Positions 38,991 to 48,138 are shown, counted from the stretch's first letter. The stretch: DNA of 64,000 bases from JAEKNW01 sp963678375 (GCA_963678375.2 OY782831.1:1302001-1366000); one strand, 5' to 3'. Notes: generated from the letters alone by a model not told the origin. Translations and numbers: made by a program.

Positions 38991-40091
38991 ATGAAAAGTA
39001 AGATAATTATAGTAATACTTGTAGCTATCTCTCTTTTAGCTATTCTAGCTTGTGATAGATTTGATAAACCAACTTCTAATAATGAAGAAAGTACAGATTA
39101 TCAAACGATTGTTACTGATTTCTTTAATGATTTTCAAGTTGTTGCTGATACTATCTCGGCAGATAATGTTGAGTATTTTATGGATTTCTTCCATGCCGAT
39201 TATCTTTATAATGGTTTATATAAAGAAGATATCCTAAACATGATAAATACTATTTTTATGGTTTATGAACCTAGATTTATTAACGTTATTATGGTTGAAA
39301 ATGATCAGCTAAATGTCGAATGGAAATTAAGAGTGACTACTCTTAATGATGTCTTGGTAGAAGAGCATATCTTTAATGATGCTATGTTAGCAGTTGGAGA
39401 TGATTATTATCTTTATGGAAATCAAGTTGAACCTGTGGAAGAAGATAAGCTAATGCTTTTTGCTGAGATAATGACTGCAACTTGGTGTGGAACTTGTCCT
39501 GAAGTGGAAGAGGCTATGCATGAATATCAATTAAGTAATCCAAACCAGTTCTTTTATTTGGAGTATCATGTAATGGATGCAATTGCTGGAGAGCATAATT
39601 TTTTCGATAACTTCTATGGATTCACAAATCCTCCTGTTGCAATTATTCAAGGTGCTGATAGTTTTGTTGGCGACCAAAGCGATACTTATCCAGCTATCTT
39701 AAATGAATATAAAGAAATGAATGCACAGTTTAAGCTTAGTCAGTTAACACAAGTAACTTCTACTGGAAATTATCAAGCTCATTTAGATATTGAAAAAATT
39801 ACTACTGATGAATTTGATACATCTAATTTAAAACTCAGATGGGCTTTCTATGAAGAAGTTTCCCCTGTGAATAATTATATAGGTCAGCCTTGTCGTCATG
39901 TAGTCTTAACAGAAGGCTATTATGATTTGAGCTCTGAAGACTTGAATAATACATTTTCCATTAATCTGGATTACCCTCGGGAAGTTCCAGATGATTTAGG
40001 TATTGTTTTCTGGTTACAGACAGCAAATGATACTCACGATGATGAATCATTTATATATGCATGGATAAAACAAGATTTAGGGAGTAAATAA
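38991..40091 (+). CDS. Omp28-like thioredoxin-fold lipoprotein
   Basis: 366 aa. A lipoprotein signal ends at LAILAC (lipidated Cys ~21). The N-terminal ~150 residues form an uncharacterised domain. The second half begins with TATWCGTCPEVEEAM (Cys166, Cys169), a thioredoxin-type CxxC, followed by an Omp28-like region ending in a beta-rich domain. It probably faces the periplasm and receives electrons from DsbD encoded just upstream. The stop overlaps the start of the next gene (TAATG). The CxxC and lipobox are seen directly; the partnership is inferred from the operon. Confidence 0.8.
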   Translation: MKSKIIIVILVAISLLAILACDRFDKPTSNNEESTDYQTIVTDFFNDFQVVADTISADNVEYFMDFFHADYLYNGLYKEDILNMINTIFMVYEPRFINVIMVENDQLNVEWKLRVTTLNDVLVEEHIFNDAMLAVGDDYYLYGNQVEPVEEDKLMLFAEIMTATWCGTCPEVEEAMHEYQLSNPNQFFYLEYHVMDAIAGEHNFFDNFYGFTNPPVAIIQGADSFVGDQSDTYPAILNEYKEMNAQFKLSQLTQVTSTGNYQAHLDIEKITTDEFDTSNLKLRWAFYEEVSPVNNYIGQPCRHVVLTEGYYDLSSEDLNNTFSINLDYPREVPDDLGIVFWLQTANDTHDDESFIYAWIKQDLGSK

Positions 40092-40600
40092 TGAAAAAAA
40101 ATAAAATAATATTAGTCGTTGTGTTAGTTTTGATAACATTATCTTTAGTTGCAGAAAAACCTTTTACTGCTTTTAAACTAGAGAATGAAAAAAGCCAAGT
40201 CTTTCAACTTAGTGACTTTACTGGTAAAGGATTAATTGTTGTAGATTTCTGGGCAAGTTATTGTGATCCATGTAAAAAAGCTCTTCCTCACATGGAAGAA
40301 CTACATCTTAAAAATGATAATGTTGAGGTCATAGCTATTAATATTGATAATCCAAGATTAAAAAGAAAAGCAATGGCCTATATAAAATCAAAGAAGTTCA
40401 CTTTTACAACTCTTTATGATTCTGATGCTAAAGTTGCTGATAAAATGAGAGTAACAGAAATACCTTATACTTTCTTGTTAGATAATCAAGGTAACATTCT
40501 TTTTGAATTTTCTTCAGGTAAAGCAGATGCTCATGAAGTTTTACAAGTAGAAATAGATAAAGCCTTAAATGCAGTTCTTCAGGAAGAGGTTCAAGAATAA
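40091..40600 (+). CDS. TlpA/ResA-like periplasmic thioredoxin
   Basis: 169 aa. An N-terminal signal (~1-20) and a classic TlpA-like fold: VVDFWASYCDPCKKALPHM with Cys58 and Cys61 (CDPC), then the cis-Pro region TEIPYTFLLD. It should reduce disulfides of exported proteins or hand electrons on from DsbD. Translationally coupled to the upstream lipoprotein gene, with the barrel gene 2 bp downstream. Confidence 0.9.
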   Translation: MKKNKIILVVVLVLITLSLVAEKPFTAFKLENEKSQVFQLSDFTGKGLIVVDFWASYCDPCKKALPHMEELHLKNDNVEVIAINIDNPRLKRKAMAYIKSKKFTFTTLYDSDAKVADKMRVTEIPYTFLLDNQGNILFEFSSGKADAHEVLQVEIDKALNAVLQEEVQE

Positions 40601-40602
40601 TT

Positions 40603-42030
40603 ATGATTAAAAAAGTAATTGTATTATTAATATTAGCAGCTAGCTTTACATTTATTAGTGCTGATATCTATATCTCCGGATTTAATCAAGCTGAATTTAT
40701 TCACAGGAGTGCTAAAGATTCACTTAAGAACTATTTTGAAGATGAGTTGGGAGTAGTTGTAGATTATAATAGACTTTCATTCGGAATAACCTTCAATGCT
40801 TACCTACCTAAATATGATGATGAATCACCTCTACAAGAGTTAAGATCACGTGATATTTCTTATCAATGGGAAGAGAGATATTTGACCTATTCTGGGGATA
40901 ATATCGGACTTAAAGTCGGTACTTTATCAGAGTCTTTTGGTACTGGTATGACTTTTAGAGCTTACGAAGATGAAGATTTGAATCATGATAATAGGTTAGA
41001 AGGGGCTATGACTTCTTTTAATTATGGCACATTTAAATCTAAAGCAATCTATGGAGTAAGCCCAGTTCCTGATGTTGAAGACAAAGATGACTCTTTTGCT
41101 GGACTTGAGTTTAGTCTGTCTAATGACTTTATGACTTTCGGTGGATCAGCTCTACAAATTAGGGAAAGAATTACTGATACCAACTACTCTGATAGACAGG
41201 TCTTTAGTGGTAATATGAATCTCTACTTAGATTTTATGGATATCTATGGTGAGTATGCTTACTCTGAACTGGAAACTAATGAAATGACATACGGCCATGG
41301 CATCTATGCGAATTCAAACTTCTATTATGGTGATCTTACTTTCTCAGCTTTTTATAAGAAGTTCGAAAACTTTAATTACGATCTGAATGATTTACCAACA
41401 CTCAATCATGCAGATGATGTTCTCGATGATTATATTGAGGTTGGTCTTGATGAAGAAGGAGCAATGGGAGAACTAACCTGGGATAACTCTTTTGCTAAAC
41501 TTTTTGCATCTTATGCTGAAGCATGGTCCAGTGATTATAACTATAGACTTTCCAATGGCTATCTTGAAAGTTCAAAGTATTTTGGAAACAAGCTTTTAAC
41601 CTTAAGTTATGAGCATTTTGAAAGAAAGAATAAAGATGGTCAATCTTGGTCTAAAGAATTAACTCCTACTGCTGCTATTGATATTCCTTTTGAGAATAAC
41701 TTTAGTCTTTATCTCAAAGGACACTATACACTTATGAATGAAGTTCATCTTGGTGAAGAGAAAGATTATGTTGAACCATTATTGCAAACTGATTTTATGT
41801 ATGGTGACTATGCTTTATCAATAGTATCAGAAGCACAAATGGAAGACCTTTCTTCTGTTTCAGATGCTGATTTTTGGCTTGGTGCAACACTCTCAGCAAG
41901 AGTTGTTGATAACACTAGTGTAAATATATTTGTTGGTAAACAAAAAGGTGGAAAGCTTTGCCAAAACGGTACCTGTAAATATGTAATGCCTTTTGAAGGC
42001 CTTAAGTTTGAAATCACAACTAAATTTTAG
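40603..42030 (+). CDS. Outer-membrane beta-barrel protein, DUF6029-like
   Basis: 475 aa. A signal peptide (~1-20) is followed by many alternating aromatic/polar strands (YLTYSGDNIGLKVG, FGTGMTFRAYED, LYLKGHYTLMN) and a terminal aromatic (EITTKF), as expected for an outer-membrane barrel. A pair of Cys occurs near the end (LCQNGTCKY). The genomic setting, next to Omp28-like and TlpA-like genes, matches where DUF6029 proteins are found in T9SS-bearing bacteria; this is from memory. A role as an outer-membrane acceptor or partner of the redox relay is inference. Confidence 0.7.
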   Translation: MIKKVIVLLILAASFTFISADIYISGFNQAEFIHRSAKDSLKNYFEDELGVVVDYNRLSFGITFNAYLPKYDDESPLQELRSRDISYQWEERYLTYSGDNIGLKVGTLSESFGTGMTFRAYEDEDLNHDNRLEGAMTSFNYGTFKSKAIYGVSPVPDVEDKDDSFAGLEFSLSNDFMTFGGSALQIRERITDTNYSDRQVFSGNMNLYLDFMDIYGEYAYSELETNEMTYGHGIYANSNFYYGDLTFSAFYKKFENFNYDLNDLPTLNHADDVLDDYIEVGLDEEGAMGELTWDNSFAKLFASYAEAWSSDYNYRLSNGYLESSKYFGNKLLTLSYEHFERKNKDGQSWSKELTPTAAIDIPFENNFSLYLKGHYTLMNEVHLGEEKDYVEPLLQTDFMYGDYALSIVSEAQMEDLSSVSDADFWLGATLSARVVDNTSVNIFVGKQKGGKLCQNGTCKYVMPFEGLKFEITTKF

Positions 42031-42040
42031 GAGAATTAAT

Positions 42041-42781
42041 ATGAAAAGAATATTATTGTTTATATTATTGCTAAGTGCTTTAAGTCTAAGTGCAGATCTG
42101 ATAATTGATATTGAGTTTGATACTGATGTTGTTGGGGAAACAGGAACCGAACCATATACATCAGAATATTTCCATATCACTAATAATGGCGAAACTGCTG
42201 AATATACTATTGGCTTAAATATGATTACTTTCACTGAAGGATGGTTTTTAACCTGGTGCCATGAAGATTTAAGTGATTCTGGATTATTTGAAGGTTGTCA
42301 TCATTTTACACAACCTTGGACTTTTACTTTCCAAGCTGATGCTGTTTTAGCTGCTGATTTCCAAGTTAATAATATGGGTGGAAATGAAGGAATGATTGTC
42401 TTTGAGTATATTATTTCTGGTGGAGATTTAACTGAGCCCATAGTTCTTCCTTTCACTTTTAGAACTGTAAATTATGTTTCTAACGATGATAACCAAGTTG
42501 TAGCTAATGTTACAAATCTATCAAACTTCCCAAATCCTTTTAACCCAGAAACTAGTATTAGTTTTTCTATGAATAAAGGTTCAGAAGTTTCTTTAGAAGT
42601 GTTTAATATTTTAGGCCAACGTGTTGCTACATTGTTAGATGATTACAAATCTCAAGGTAATCACACTGTTATTTGGAAGGGTAAAGATGATAAGAATAAT
42701 AACTTAAGTTCAGGTATTTATCTATACAAATTAACAGTTGGGAATCAAACAAAGATGAATAAAATGATATTAATGAAATAG
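42041..42781 (+). CDS. Small T9SS-exported protein
   Basis: 246 aa from the ATG at 42041 (AGGAG upstream; the open frame extends 16 codons into the barrel gene without a site). Signal peptide ~1-18, a beta-rich body with two Cys nine or more residues apart (FLTWCHEDL, LFEGCHHF), then a type A T9SS sorting domain (NFPNPFNPETS, FNILGQRV, SSGIYLYKL). Last gene of the dsbD operon, followed by a strong terminator. The close link with thiol-redox genes makes a disulfide-dependent cargo or a redox protein plausible; function unknown. Confidence 0.8.
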   Translation: MKRILLFILLLSALSLSADLIIDIEFDTDVVGETGTEPYTSEYFHITNNGETAEYTIGLNMITFTEGWFLTWCHEDLSDSGLFEGCHHFTQPWTFTFQADAVLAADFQVNNMGGNEGMIVFEYIISGGDLTEPIVLPFTFRTVNYVSNDDNQVVANVTNLSNFPNPFNPETSISFSMNKGSEVSLEVFNILGQRVATLLDDYKSQGNHTVIWKGKDDKNNNLSSGIYLYKLTVGNQTKMNKMILMK

Positions 42782-42801
42782 AATTAAATATCTTAATTTT
42801 A

Positions 42802-42826
42802 AAGCCCGGTTTCCCCGGGCTTCTTT
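42802..42826 (+). terminator. Rho-independent terminator of the dsbD operon
   Basis: AAGCCCGG / CCGGGCTT with a short loop, followed by CTTTT. GC-rich stem in AT-rich DNA, 20 bp after the stop. Confidence 0.85.
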
Positions 42827-42940
42827 TGTAAATAATGCATTTGATACTCCTCTATTGCTACTATCGCTATAAAGTTCTAGGCTCTTAAGAAGATAGTAGT
42901 AATCATGGCAACGAATGATAAATGATTTCTATCAAACAGT

Positions 42941-42971
42941 TTAACATTGACACAAAAACTAAGAGTATAAT
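42941..42971 (+). promoter_or_regulatory. Possible promoter of the 137-aa membrane protein gene
   Basis: A perfect TATAAT lies at 42966-42971, 33 bp before the start. Two -35 candidates are badly spaced: TTGACA at 42947 (13 bp) and TTAACA at 42941 (19 bp). Confidence 0.35.
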
Positions 42972-43004
42972 CATAGGCTAAAGAAAGATAGTTAGGAGAT
43001 TTAG

Positions 43005-43418
43005 ATGGCTAAAATTGAAGCACCTGATTTTAAGAGAAGGAGAGCAATACCAACAAAATATAAGACCCTTTTAATTCTTTTCTGTATTTTAGGAATAGTT
43101 ATACATTCATTCTGGAATAAAAAAAGAGTAGAAACACTTGTTGTAGATCAAGATACAATTATGTTCCAAGAAGTTAATACTCAATCTGTTTTAATAAACT
43201 TCATCATTACAAATACTTCAAAAATAGATAAATCAGAAAAAGTGAAAATTCAAATAGTAGATCAGGATAATTATCTTATAACTTCAACAATAAAATATTT
43301 TGACTTCAAAAGGGGGAGGAATGTGTTCACAGAACAAATAAGATTTAGTAGAAGATATCCAGATATAAAGGAAAGAGAACTGAGAGCGATAATCACTATT
43401 GAACCAAGAAAACTTTAA
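43005..43418 (+). CDS. Small single-pass membrane protein, unknown
   Basis: 137 aa. A basic N-terminus (FKRRRAIPTKYK) is followed by one membrane segment (~22-38) and a ~95-residue beta-rich extracytoplasmic domain with Ile/Val strands and an Arg-rich end. AGGAG precedes the ATG. I do not recognise a family. It stands alone between the dsbD operon and the polyglutamate genes, 182 bp upstream of pgsB; a link to that locus is possible but unsupported. Confidence 0.6.
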   Translation: MAKIEAPDFKRRRAIPTKYKTLLILFCILGIVIHSFWNKKRVETLVVDQDTIMFQEVNTQSVLINFIITNTSKIDKSEKVKIQIVDQDNYLITSTIKYFDFKRGRNVFTEQIRFSRRYPDIKERELRAIITIEPRKL

Positions 43419-43600
43419 ACTAAAACTACTAACAAGGGATATATCCATATTGAGATAAGGATTAAGTGGAATGAAGTAACTACTTTTTTCATTACTTGTT
43501 CCCGAGAACATAAAAAGTTAAAAATAATTAAGACAATGTAAGTATTAAGGAATATAACTTGCATTAATATAAAATTAAAAATCAAAATTAAGGGAATAAA

Positions 43601-44788
43601 ATGTCATTTTTGATCTTAGCAACAATACTTTTAATAGTTTATTGGATTGTAGAGTATTACTTACATTTGAAAAATGTTAAGAAAGTACCAATAAGAATTC
43701 ATGTCAATGGAACACGCGGTAAATCAAGTGTAACAAGATTAATTGCAGCAGGTCTAAGAGCTGGTGGAATCAGAACCGTGGCTAAAACAACAGGAACTTT
43801 ACCTAGAATTATTCATCCTGATGGTAAAGAAAGTGCTATAATCAGGTTGATGGGGGCTAATATTATTGAACAGAAGTATATCTTCCGTAATACAGCTGCT
43901 ATGAAACCTGAGGCAATTGTTATTGAGTGTATGGCTGTTAATCCTATCTACCAGTGGGTAGTTGAAAGAAGGTTAGTAAAAGCAACAACTGGTGTTTTAA
44001 CTAATGCTAGACTTGATCATACAGATTTAATGGGTGAAACTGTTGCCGATATTGCTAAAAGCTTATCAAACTTTTTCCCACCGAGGAAGATCTGTTATAC
44101 TGCTGAGAGTAATGAAAAGATATACTCTGTTCTAGAGAAACGAGCTAAGAAATTTGGTACAGATATTCAGCAAATTTTACCTCAAGATGTAACTGCAGAA
44201 GAACTGCTAGGCTTCTCCTATATTGAGCATGCTGACAATGTTCAACTAGCTCTTAAAGTATGCCAAGCTCATGGAGTAAAAAGAGATGTAGCTCTTAAAG
44301 GAATGCAAGCAGCAATTCCTGATCCTGGAGCTTTAACTCAACACAGAGTTGAGGAAGGGGATAAAGCATTGATGTTTTATAACGTATTTGCTGCGAATGA
44401 CCCTGCTTCTACAGAATTTTTATATCATAGAATTACTGATATAATTGACCAAGGTCAAAAATTCATTATTCTAAATTCTCGTTCAGATAGATTCTTCCGA
44501 ACAGATCAACTCTTAGGTGTATGTAAAAATCTAAAATTTGACTATCTTTTATTAACTGGAGAATCTCCTCAAAGAGCATATGACCATGCTATTGATTTAG
44601 GTATTGATAAGAAGAAGGTAATCAAAGTAGGTCAACCTTTAGTTCATCAGATATATGAAAAGATTGCTTCTCTAACTAAAAAAGAAGCCCATATTGTAGG
44701 AATAGGAAACATAGCTGGTGAAGTTAAGTATGGTGCTCAAATAGTAGCCCATTTCAAACATTTAGAACAGAAACAAAAAAATAAATAA
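43601..44788 (+). CDS. pgsB: Poly-gamma-glutamate synthase PgsB/CapB
   Basis: 395 aa, the usual length. One N-terminal membrane segment (~2-19) precedes a Mur-ligase-like ATP domain with HVNGTRGKSSVTRLI (Walker A) and ECMAVNPIYQ, TNARLDHTD and NSRSDRFFRT motifs. PgsB joins glutamates through their gamma-carboxyl groups using ATP, at the inner membrane with PgsC. The next genes are pgsC (21 bp) and pgsW, in the order seen in known polyglutamate loci. A GGGAA site precedes the ATG. Confidence 0.95.
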   Translation: MSFLILATILLIVYWIVEYYLHLKNVKKVPIRIHVNGTRGKSSVTRLIAAGLRAGGIRTVAKTTGTLPRIIHPDGKESAIIRLMGANIIEQKYIFRNTAAMKPEAIVIECMAVNPIYQWVVERRLVKATTGVLTNARLDHTDLMGETVADIAKSLSNFFPPRKICYTAESNEKIYSVLEKRAKKFGTDIQQILPQDVTAEELLGFSYIEHADNVQLALKVCQAHGVKRDVALKGMQAAIPDPGALTQHRVEEGDKALMFYNVFAANDPASTEFLYHRITDIIDQGQKFIILNSRSDRFFRTDQLLGVCKNLKFDYLLLTGESPQRAYDHAIDLGIDKKKVIKVGQPLVHQIYEKIASLTKKEAHIVGIGNIAGEVKYGAQIVAHFKHLEQKQKNK

Positions 44789-44809
44789 TTATATAATAAG
44801 GAGAAATTG

Positions 44810-45253
44810 ATGGTCGAAGCTGCCGTTGGTTTAGGTGTGATAGTAAGTTTAGTCTTCACAGAATTATTAGGAGCTTCAGCCGGGGGAATAGTTGTCCCAG
44901 GCTACCTAGCTCTCTATTTAGATCGTCCAGTTCAGATTTTAACAACCCTTTTAGTGGCCTTAGCTACTTGGTTGTTAATAAGGTTTATATCAAGTTTTAC
45001 TATTCTATATGGAAAAAGAAGAATGGCTCTTAGTATCCTTCTTGGCTTTATTTTAGGATGGATAGTATCAGGAATGCAAGTAAATATATTTAGTTTCAAT
45101 GTTGAATCTGTTGGTTATATTATTCCAGGTCTTATTGCCAATTGGTTAGAGAGACAAGGAGTAGTTAAAACAATGTCCACAATGATAATAGCAGCTGTTT
45201 TAGTTAGAATAACTTTAATGGTAATTTCAGGCGGAGAGGTGAATTTCCATGTT
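44810..45253 (+). CDS. pgsC: Poly-gamma-glutamate synthase membrane subunit PgsC/CapC
   Basis: 148 aa from the ATG at 44810, with AAGGAG 6 nt upstream (an in-frame TTG one codon earlier is less likely); the stop codon follows to 45256. About four to five membrane segments cover nearly the whole protein, with the conserved SAGGIVVPGYLAL near residues 25-37 and a second GYIIPGLIANW later, typical of CapC. It forms the synthase with PgsB. The 3' end overlaps pgsW by 8 bp. Confidence 0.93.
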
Positions 45254-46328
45254 TAGACCATCATTAAGAACTAATTTATCCTTAACTTTACTAGCCTTAT
45301 TTTCAATCATACTTTTTGTGATTATTGGTTTAAGTAAAGGTCCTGATTACAAAGAACAAAGAAGTGCTGCTGAAAGAATGGAACGTTCTATCGAAAAAGT
45401 ATCACTAAAATTTAAAGAGTTACTTAAAGAAGATAAAGTAAGCTGGGATAAGCAAACTGATCCAGATCAAACTGGTTTGATAGGACCTGAGACAAGTCCT
45501 ATAATTTCATCAAGGGCAGTTTTAGCTGAGAAGCAAAGAGCAATCAATCCAAATTTAGCTGCTGTTTTTGTAAAATGGCTCAAAGAAGCAGAATTAAAAT
45601 CAGGTGATTATGTTGCAGTTGGTGTTACTGGGTCAAGTCCTGCTGTGAATATAGCTTTATATTCAGCTATGAAGGAACTAGAATTGAAACCAGTTATTAT
45701 TACTGCTCTTTCTTCATCACGCTATGGTGCTTCTAATATAAACTTTACTTGGTTAGATATTGAAAAAGCTTTTTATCCAGAAAGTGGCTTCTTAACTTAT
45801 GCTGCATCACGTGGTGGAAACAGAGATATTGCTGCTGGTATGAATAGTGAAGGTAAAGAAGTTTTGGGAGATATTATTGATGAGAATAATCTCCAATTAG
45901 TTGAGGGTAACCGTGCTAGGATGATAATGTTTGAAAAAGCTCTTCCTAAAGGCAATGAATATAAGGCATTTATTAATATTGGTGCTTCTGTGGGTAATGT
46001 TGGTTCAGTTGTATCTGCTGGACTTCTTAAAGAAGGAGTTAACAGGACACTACCAGAATTAGAAGCAAAAGGTGTACTAGAATATTTTGCTGAGAAAAAC
46101 ATACCAATTATTCATTTCTTTAGAGGAAACGATACATTTGATGAATACTATTTGTCAGAAACTAATGCAGAATCAAAGAAAATAGGTAGGGGAAATGTTT
46201 ATGGCTATAACTGGACAGTTGCTCTAATTTGTTTGATTCTACTATTATTAGCAATAACTTTAGTTATTATTTTTGATAGACATGATAGACACTTTATGGC
46301 TAATATAGTTAGCCATCGTGAGGATTAA
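45249..46328 (+). CDS. pgsW: Poly-gamma-glutamate system protein PgsW
   Basis: 359 aa. Membrane segments at ~10-28 and ~320-345 enclose a large extracytoplasmic domain (DYVAVGVTGSSPAVNIAL, TALSSSRYGASN, FINIGASVGNVG). The sequence and its place directly after pgsC match the family named PgsW, found where the usual PgsA/CapA is missing. Its exact role, probably in polymer release or export, is not established. Its start lies inside pgsC, with GGAGAGG upstream. Confidence 0.85.
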   Translation: MFRPSLRTNLSLTLLALFSIILFVIIGLSKGPDYKEQRSAAERMERSIEKVSLKFKELLKEDKVSWDKQTDPDQTGLIGPETSPIISSRAVLAEKQRAINPNLAAVFVKWLKEAELKSGDYVAVGVTGSSPAVNIALYSAMKELELKPVIITALSSSRYGASNINFTWLDIEKAFYPESGFLTYAASRGGNRDIAAGMNSEGKEVLGDIIDENNLQLVEGNRARMIMFEKALPKGNEYKAFINIGASVGNVGSVVSAGLLKEGVNRTLPELEAKGVLEYFAEKNIPIIHFFRGNDTFDEYYLSETNAESKKIGRGNVYGYNWTVALICLILLLLAITLVIIFDRHDRHFMANIVSHRED

Positions 46329-46329
46329 A

Positions 46330-46830
46330 ATGAGAAAACTTCTTGTAAGTATTATTCTTTTATTAGTAACTAACTTGCTTTTAGCTTCTGAGTTCAGTTC
46401 TAAACATCTACCTCCTTTGAATAGTGATAAGACTCTTGAAGTTTATAATAACGAAACTGAAAGAGGAAGAGACTATTTCGTATTCTGTGATACACTTGAT
46501 TTAGAATATGAAGTTGAAGAGGGTTATGAAGTTTATGGTTTTGTTAGAACAATTGCTAGTGATGAATTAGAACCAGATTTAAACATATATCTAAATGATA
46601 CACTTTCTATGCTTCTTTCGGTTCTAGTCGATAAATCTGTTAAATATACATCAGATCAATATCCAGAACTTTCAAGAGCTAAAAAAGTCTATATTTCACC
46701 TCAAAAGGATTCTTGTAAGATTAAGTTAACAACCTCTAGCAAGCTTCCTTTAATGATAAGAATGTATAAAAAGAAAGCTACCTTATTAAATAGAAACGAA
46801 AGCCAGAGAATTCAGGATTTTAGAATATGA
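46330..46830 (+). CDS. Exported protein of unknown function in the polyglutamate locus
   Basis: 166 aa from the ATG at 46330 (GAGG upstream; an in-frame GTG four codons earlier is rejected). Signal peptide MRKLLVSIILLLVTNLLLA, then a single beta-rich domain (YFVFCDTLDLEYEVEE, PDLNIYLNDTLSML) with a basic end. The start sits at the pgsW stop and its stop overlaps the barrel gene by 4 bp (ATGA), so it is firmly in this operon. No family recognised. A periplasmic link between PgsW and the outer-membrane barrel is a reasonable hypothesis. Confidence 0.65.
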   Translation: MRKLLVSIILLLVTNLLLASEFSSKHLPPLNSDKTLEVYNNETERGRDYFVFCDTLDLEYEVEEGYEVYGFVRTIASDELEPDLNIYLNDTLSMLLSVLVDKSVKYTSDQYPELSRAKKVYISPQKDSCKIKLTTSSKLPLMIRMYKKKATLLNRNESQRIQDFRI

Positions 46831-47822
46831 AACGATTATTAATATTAACTCTTTTACTGCTTAGTATGAGTATAGCCTTGGCTGAAATATCAATGACATT
46901 TTCTAACCAAGTCTCTTATAGTGATAATGTGTTCCAATTGTCGGAAGATGACCTAGATGAACACGATGCTGCTAGTGATTTCAATTATATTGAAACAAGT
47001 GATGACCTAATCAACTCTGCTAAACTTAGTATTTATAGTAGAACTCAAATTGGAAAAGCTAGATATGACTTTTATGTGCGTGGTAGCTATGATTATTATT
47101 TAAAGAATAATGATAAATCAAAAGCTTCAGTTTCAACTGGTTTTGGTCTTAATACTAGAAACTTTGATTCTTCAATTATGTACGGCTATTATCCTGGGAA
47201 TTATGTTAGGAAATATCGTGACAAAGATGGTAGTCAAGAATATGAAAAATTCGAGTATGACAAAAATTTATATAAATTAGATGCTGAATATAGATTCACC
47301 CGTAAGGCTTATCTCTTAGGCTATCTTAAATACGAACAATACTACCATAATGAATATTTCACTGAGTACGACGGAGATGCTATAACTCCTGGTCTCGGAC
47401 TCAAGTATTCATTTGCTGAACTTTACCTAGAAGGTTGGTATTATTATCGTGTATATGAGACCCATGATGATATTCTTCCTGATGATGAAATATCTGATCA
47501 ATCTTATGAAAGTAATATCTATAATGCTAGAATCAGAATGAAGAAAATCAAAACAAAGAGATTTGATTATCGTCCTGTTTTTGATTTTGAGTATGAAAAA
47601 AGATATTATGATGGCTGGGATAAATATCATAATGGTAGAGAAGATGATACTATTACTATTAATCCTTGGGTTAAGTTCTATTTGGCAGATTATTTAAACA
47701 TTACACTTGACTATACATCTAAAATAAGGAATGTGTCATCAGAGAGTCAAAGTGTGGAAGACAGCAAAACTTATCAAGAAAATGAGATGTCTGTCACCTT
47801 TGAAGTACCGCTAAAATTTTAA
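46827..47822 (+). CDS. Outer-membrane beta-barrel protein in the polyglutamate locus
   Basis: 331 aa. Signal peptide ~1-18 (MKRLLILTLLLLSMSIALA), then at least 14 alternating strands rich in Tyr/Arg (ARYDFYVRGSYDYYL, AYLLGYLKYEQYYHN, LYLEGWYYYRVYE) and a C-terminal Phe (VPLKF), the usual mark of an outer-membrane barrel. Translationally coupled (ATGA) to the upstream exported protein. In a diderm cell a polyglutamate polymer must cross the outer membrane, so this is the obvious candidate porin; that role is inference. Confidence 0.75.
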   Translation: MKRLLILTLLLLSMSIALAEISMTFSNQVSYSDNVFQLSEDDLDEHDAASDFNYIETSDDLINSAKLSIYSRTQIGKARYDFYVRGSYDYYLKNNDKSKASVSTGFGLNTRNFDSSIMYGYYPGNYVRKYRDKDGSQEYEKFEYDKNLYKLDAEYRFTRKAYLLGYLKYEQYYHNEYFTEYDGDAITPGLGLKYSFAELYLEGWYYYRVYETHDDILPDDEISDQSYESNIYNARIRMKKIKTKRFDYRPVFDFEYEKRYYDGWDKYHNGREDDTITINPWVKFYLADYLNITLDYTSKIRNVSSESQSVEDSKTYQENEMSVTFEVPLKF

Positions 47823-47837
47823 TCTGAGGTGTGTATT

Positions 47838-48113
47838 ATGTTTAAGAGTGAGTCAAAAAAAGAGAAGATTAAAGAGTTTCTCTATCTAATAGAAAATGAG
47901 AAAGTAGATTTAAGACGCTTCACTCATCCCGTATTAGTATGGACTATTAAAGATCAAAGAGTTTGTTATACTGTTTGGGAAGAGGATTTACTCAATAGAT
48001 TCGGTCTAGAGAATGTCGATGGTTGGGATTATGATGAAGACATTTCTTTTGCGCCAGACTGGGTCTTAGATGATGATGATTTATTGTTTGACGATGATGA
48101 TGATGAATTTTAA
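47838..48113 (+). CDS. Small acidic protein with poly-Asp tail, unknown
   Basis: 91 aa from the ATG at 47838 (GAGG 8 nt upstream; a GTG three codons earlier overlaps the site itself). A basic helical N-terminus (SESKKEKIKEFLYLIENEK) is followed by a mixed domain with Trp residues (PVLVWTIKDQ, YTVWEEDLL) and an extreme acidic tail (LDDDDLLFDDDDDEF). No signal peptide, so cytoplasmic. It lies 15 bp after the barrel gene and before a terminator, and so could be the last gene of the polyglutamate operon. Family not recognised. Confidence 0.6.
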   Translation: MFKSESKKEKIKEFLYLIENEKVDLRRFTHPVLVWTIKDQRVCYTVWEEDLLNRFGLENVDGWDYDEDISFAPDWVLDDDDLLFDDDDDEF

Positions 48114-48138
48114 AAGCTAAAATTATAGTATTGAATAG

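Noticed and set aside
41893..42234. 113-codon minus-strand open frame across the barrel/T9SS-cargo junction
   Set aside because: Antisense to two genes in a clear operon, low complexity, no promoter or ribosome site.
45797..46102. 101-codon minus-strand open frame inside pgsW
   Set aside because: A shadow of a solidly identified gene; its composition mirrors the opposite strand.
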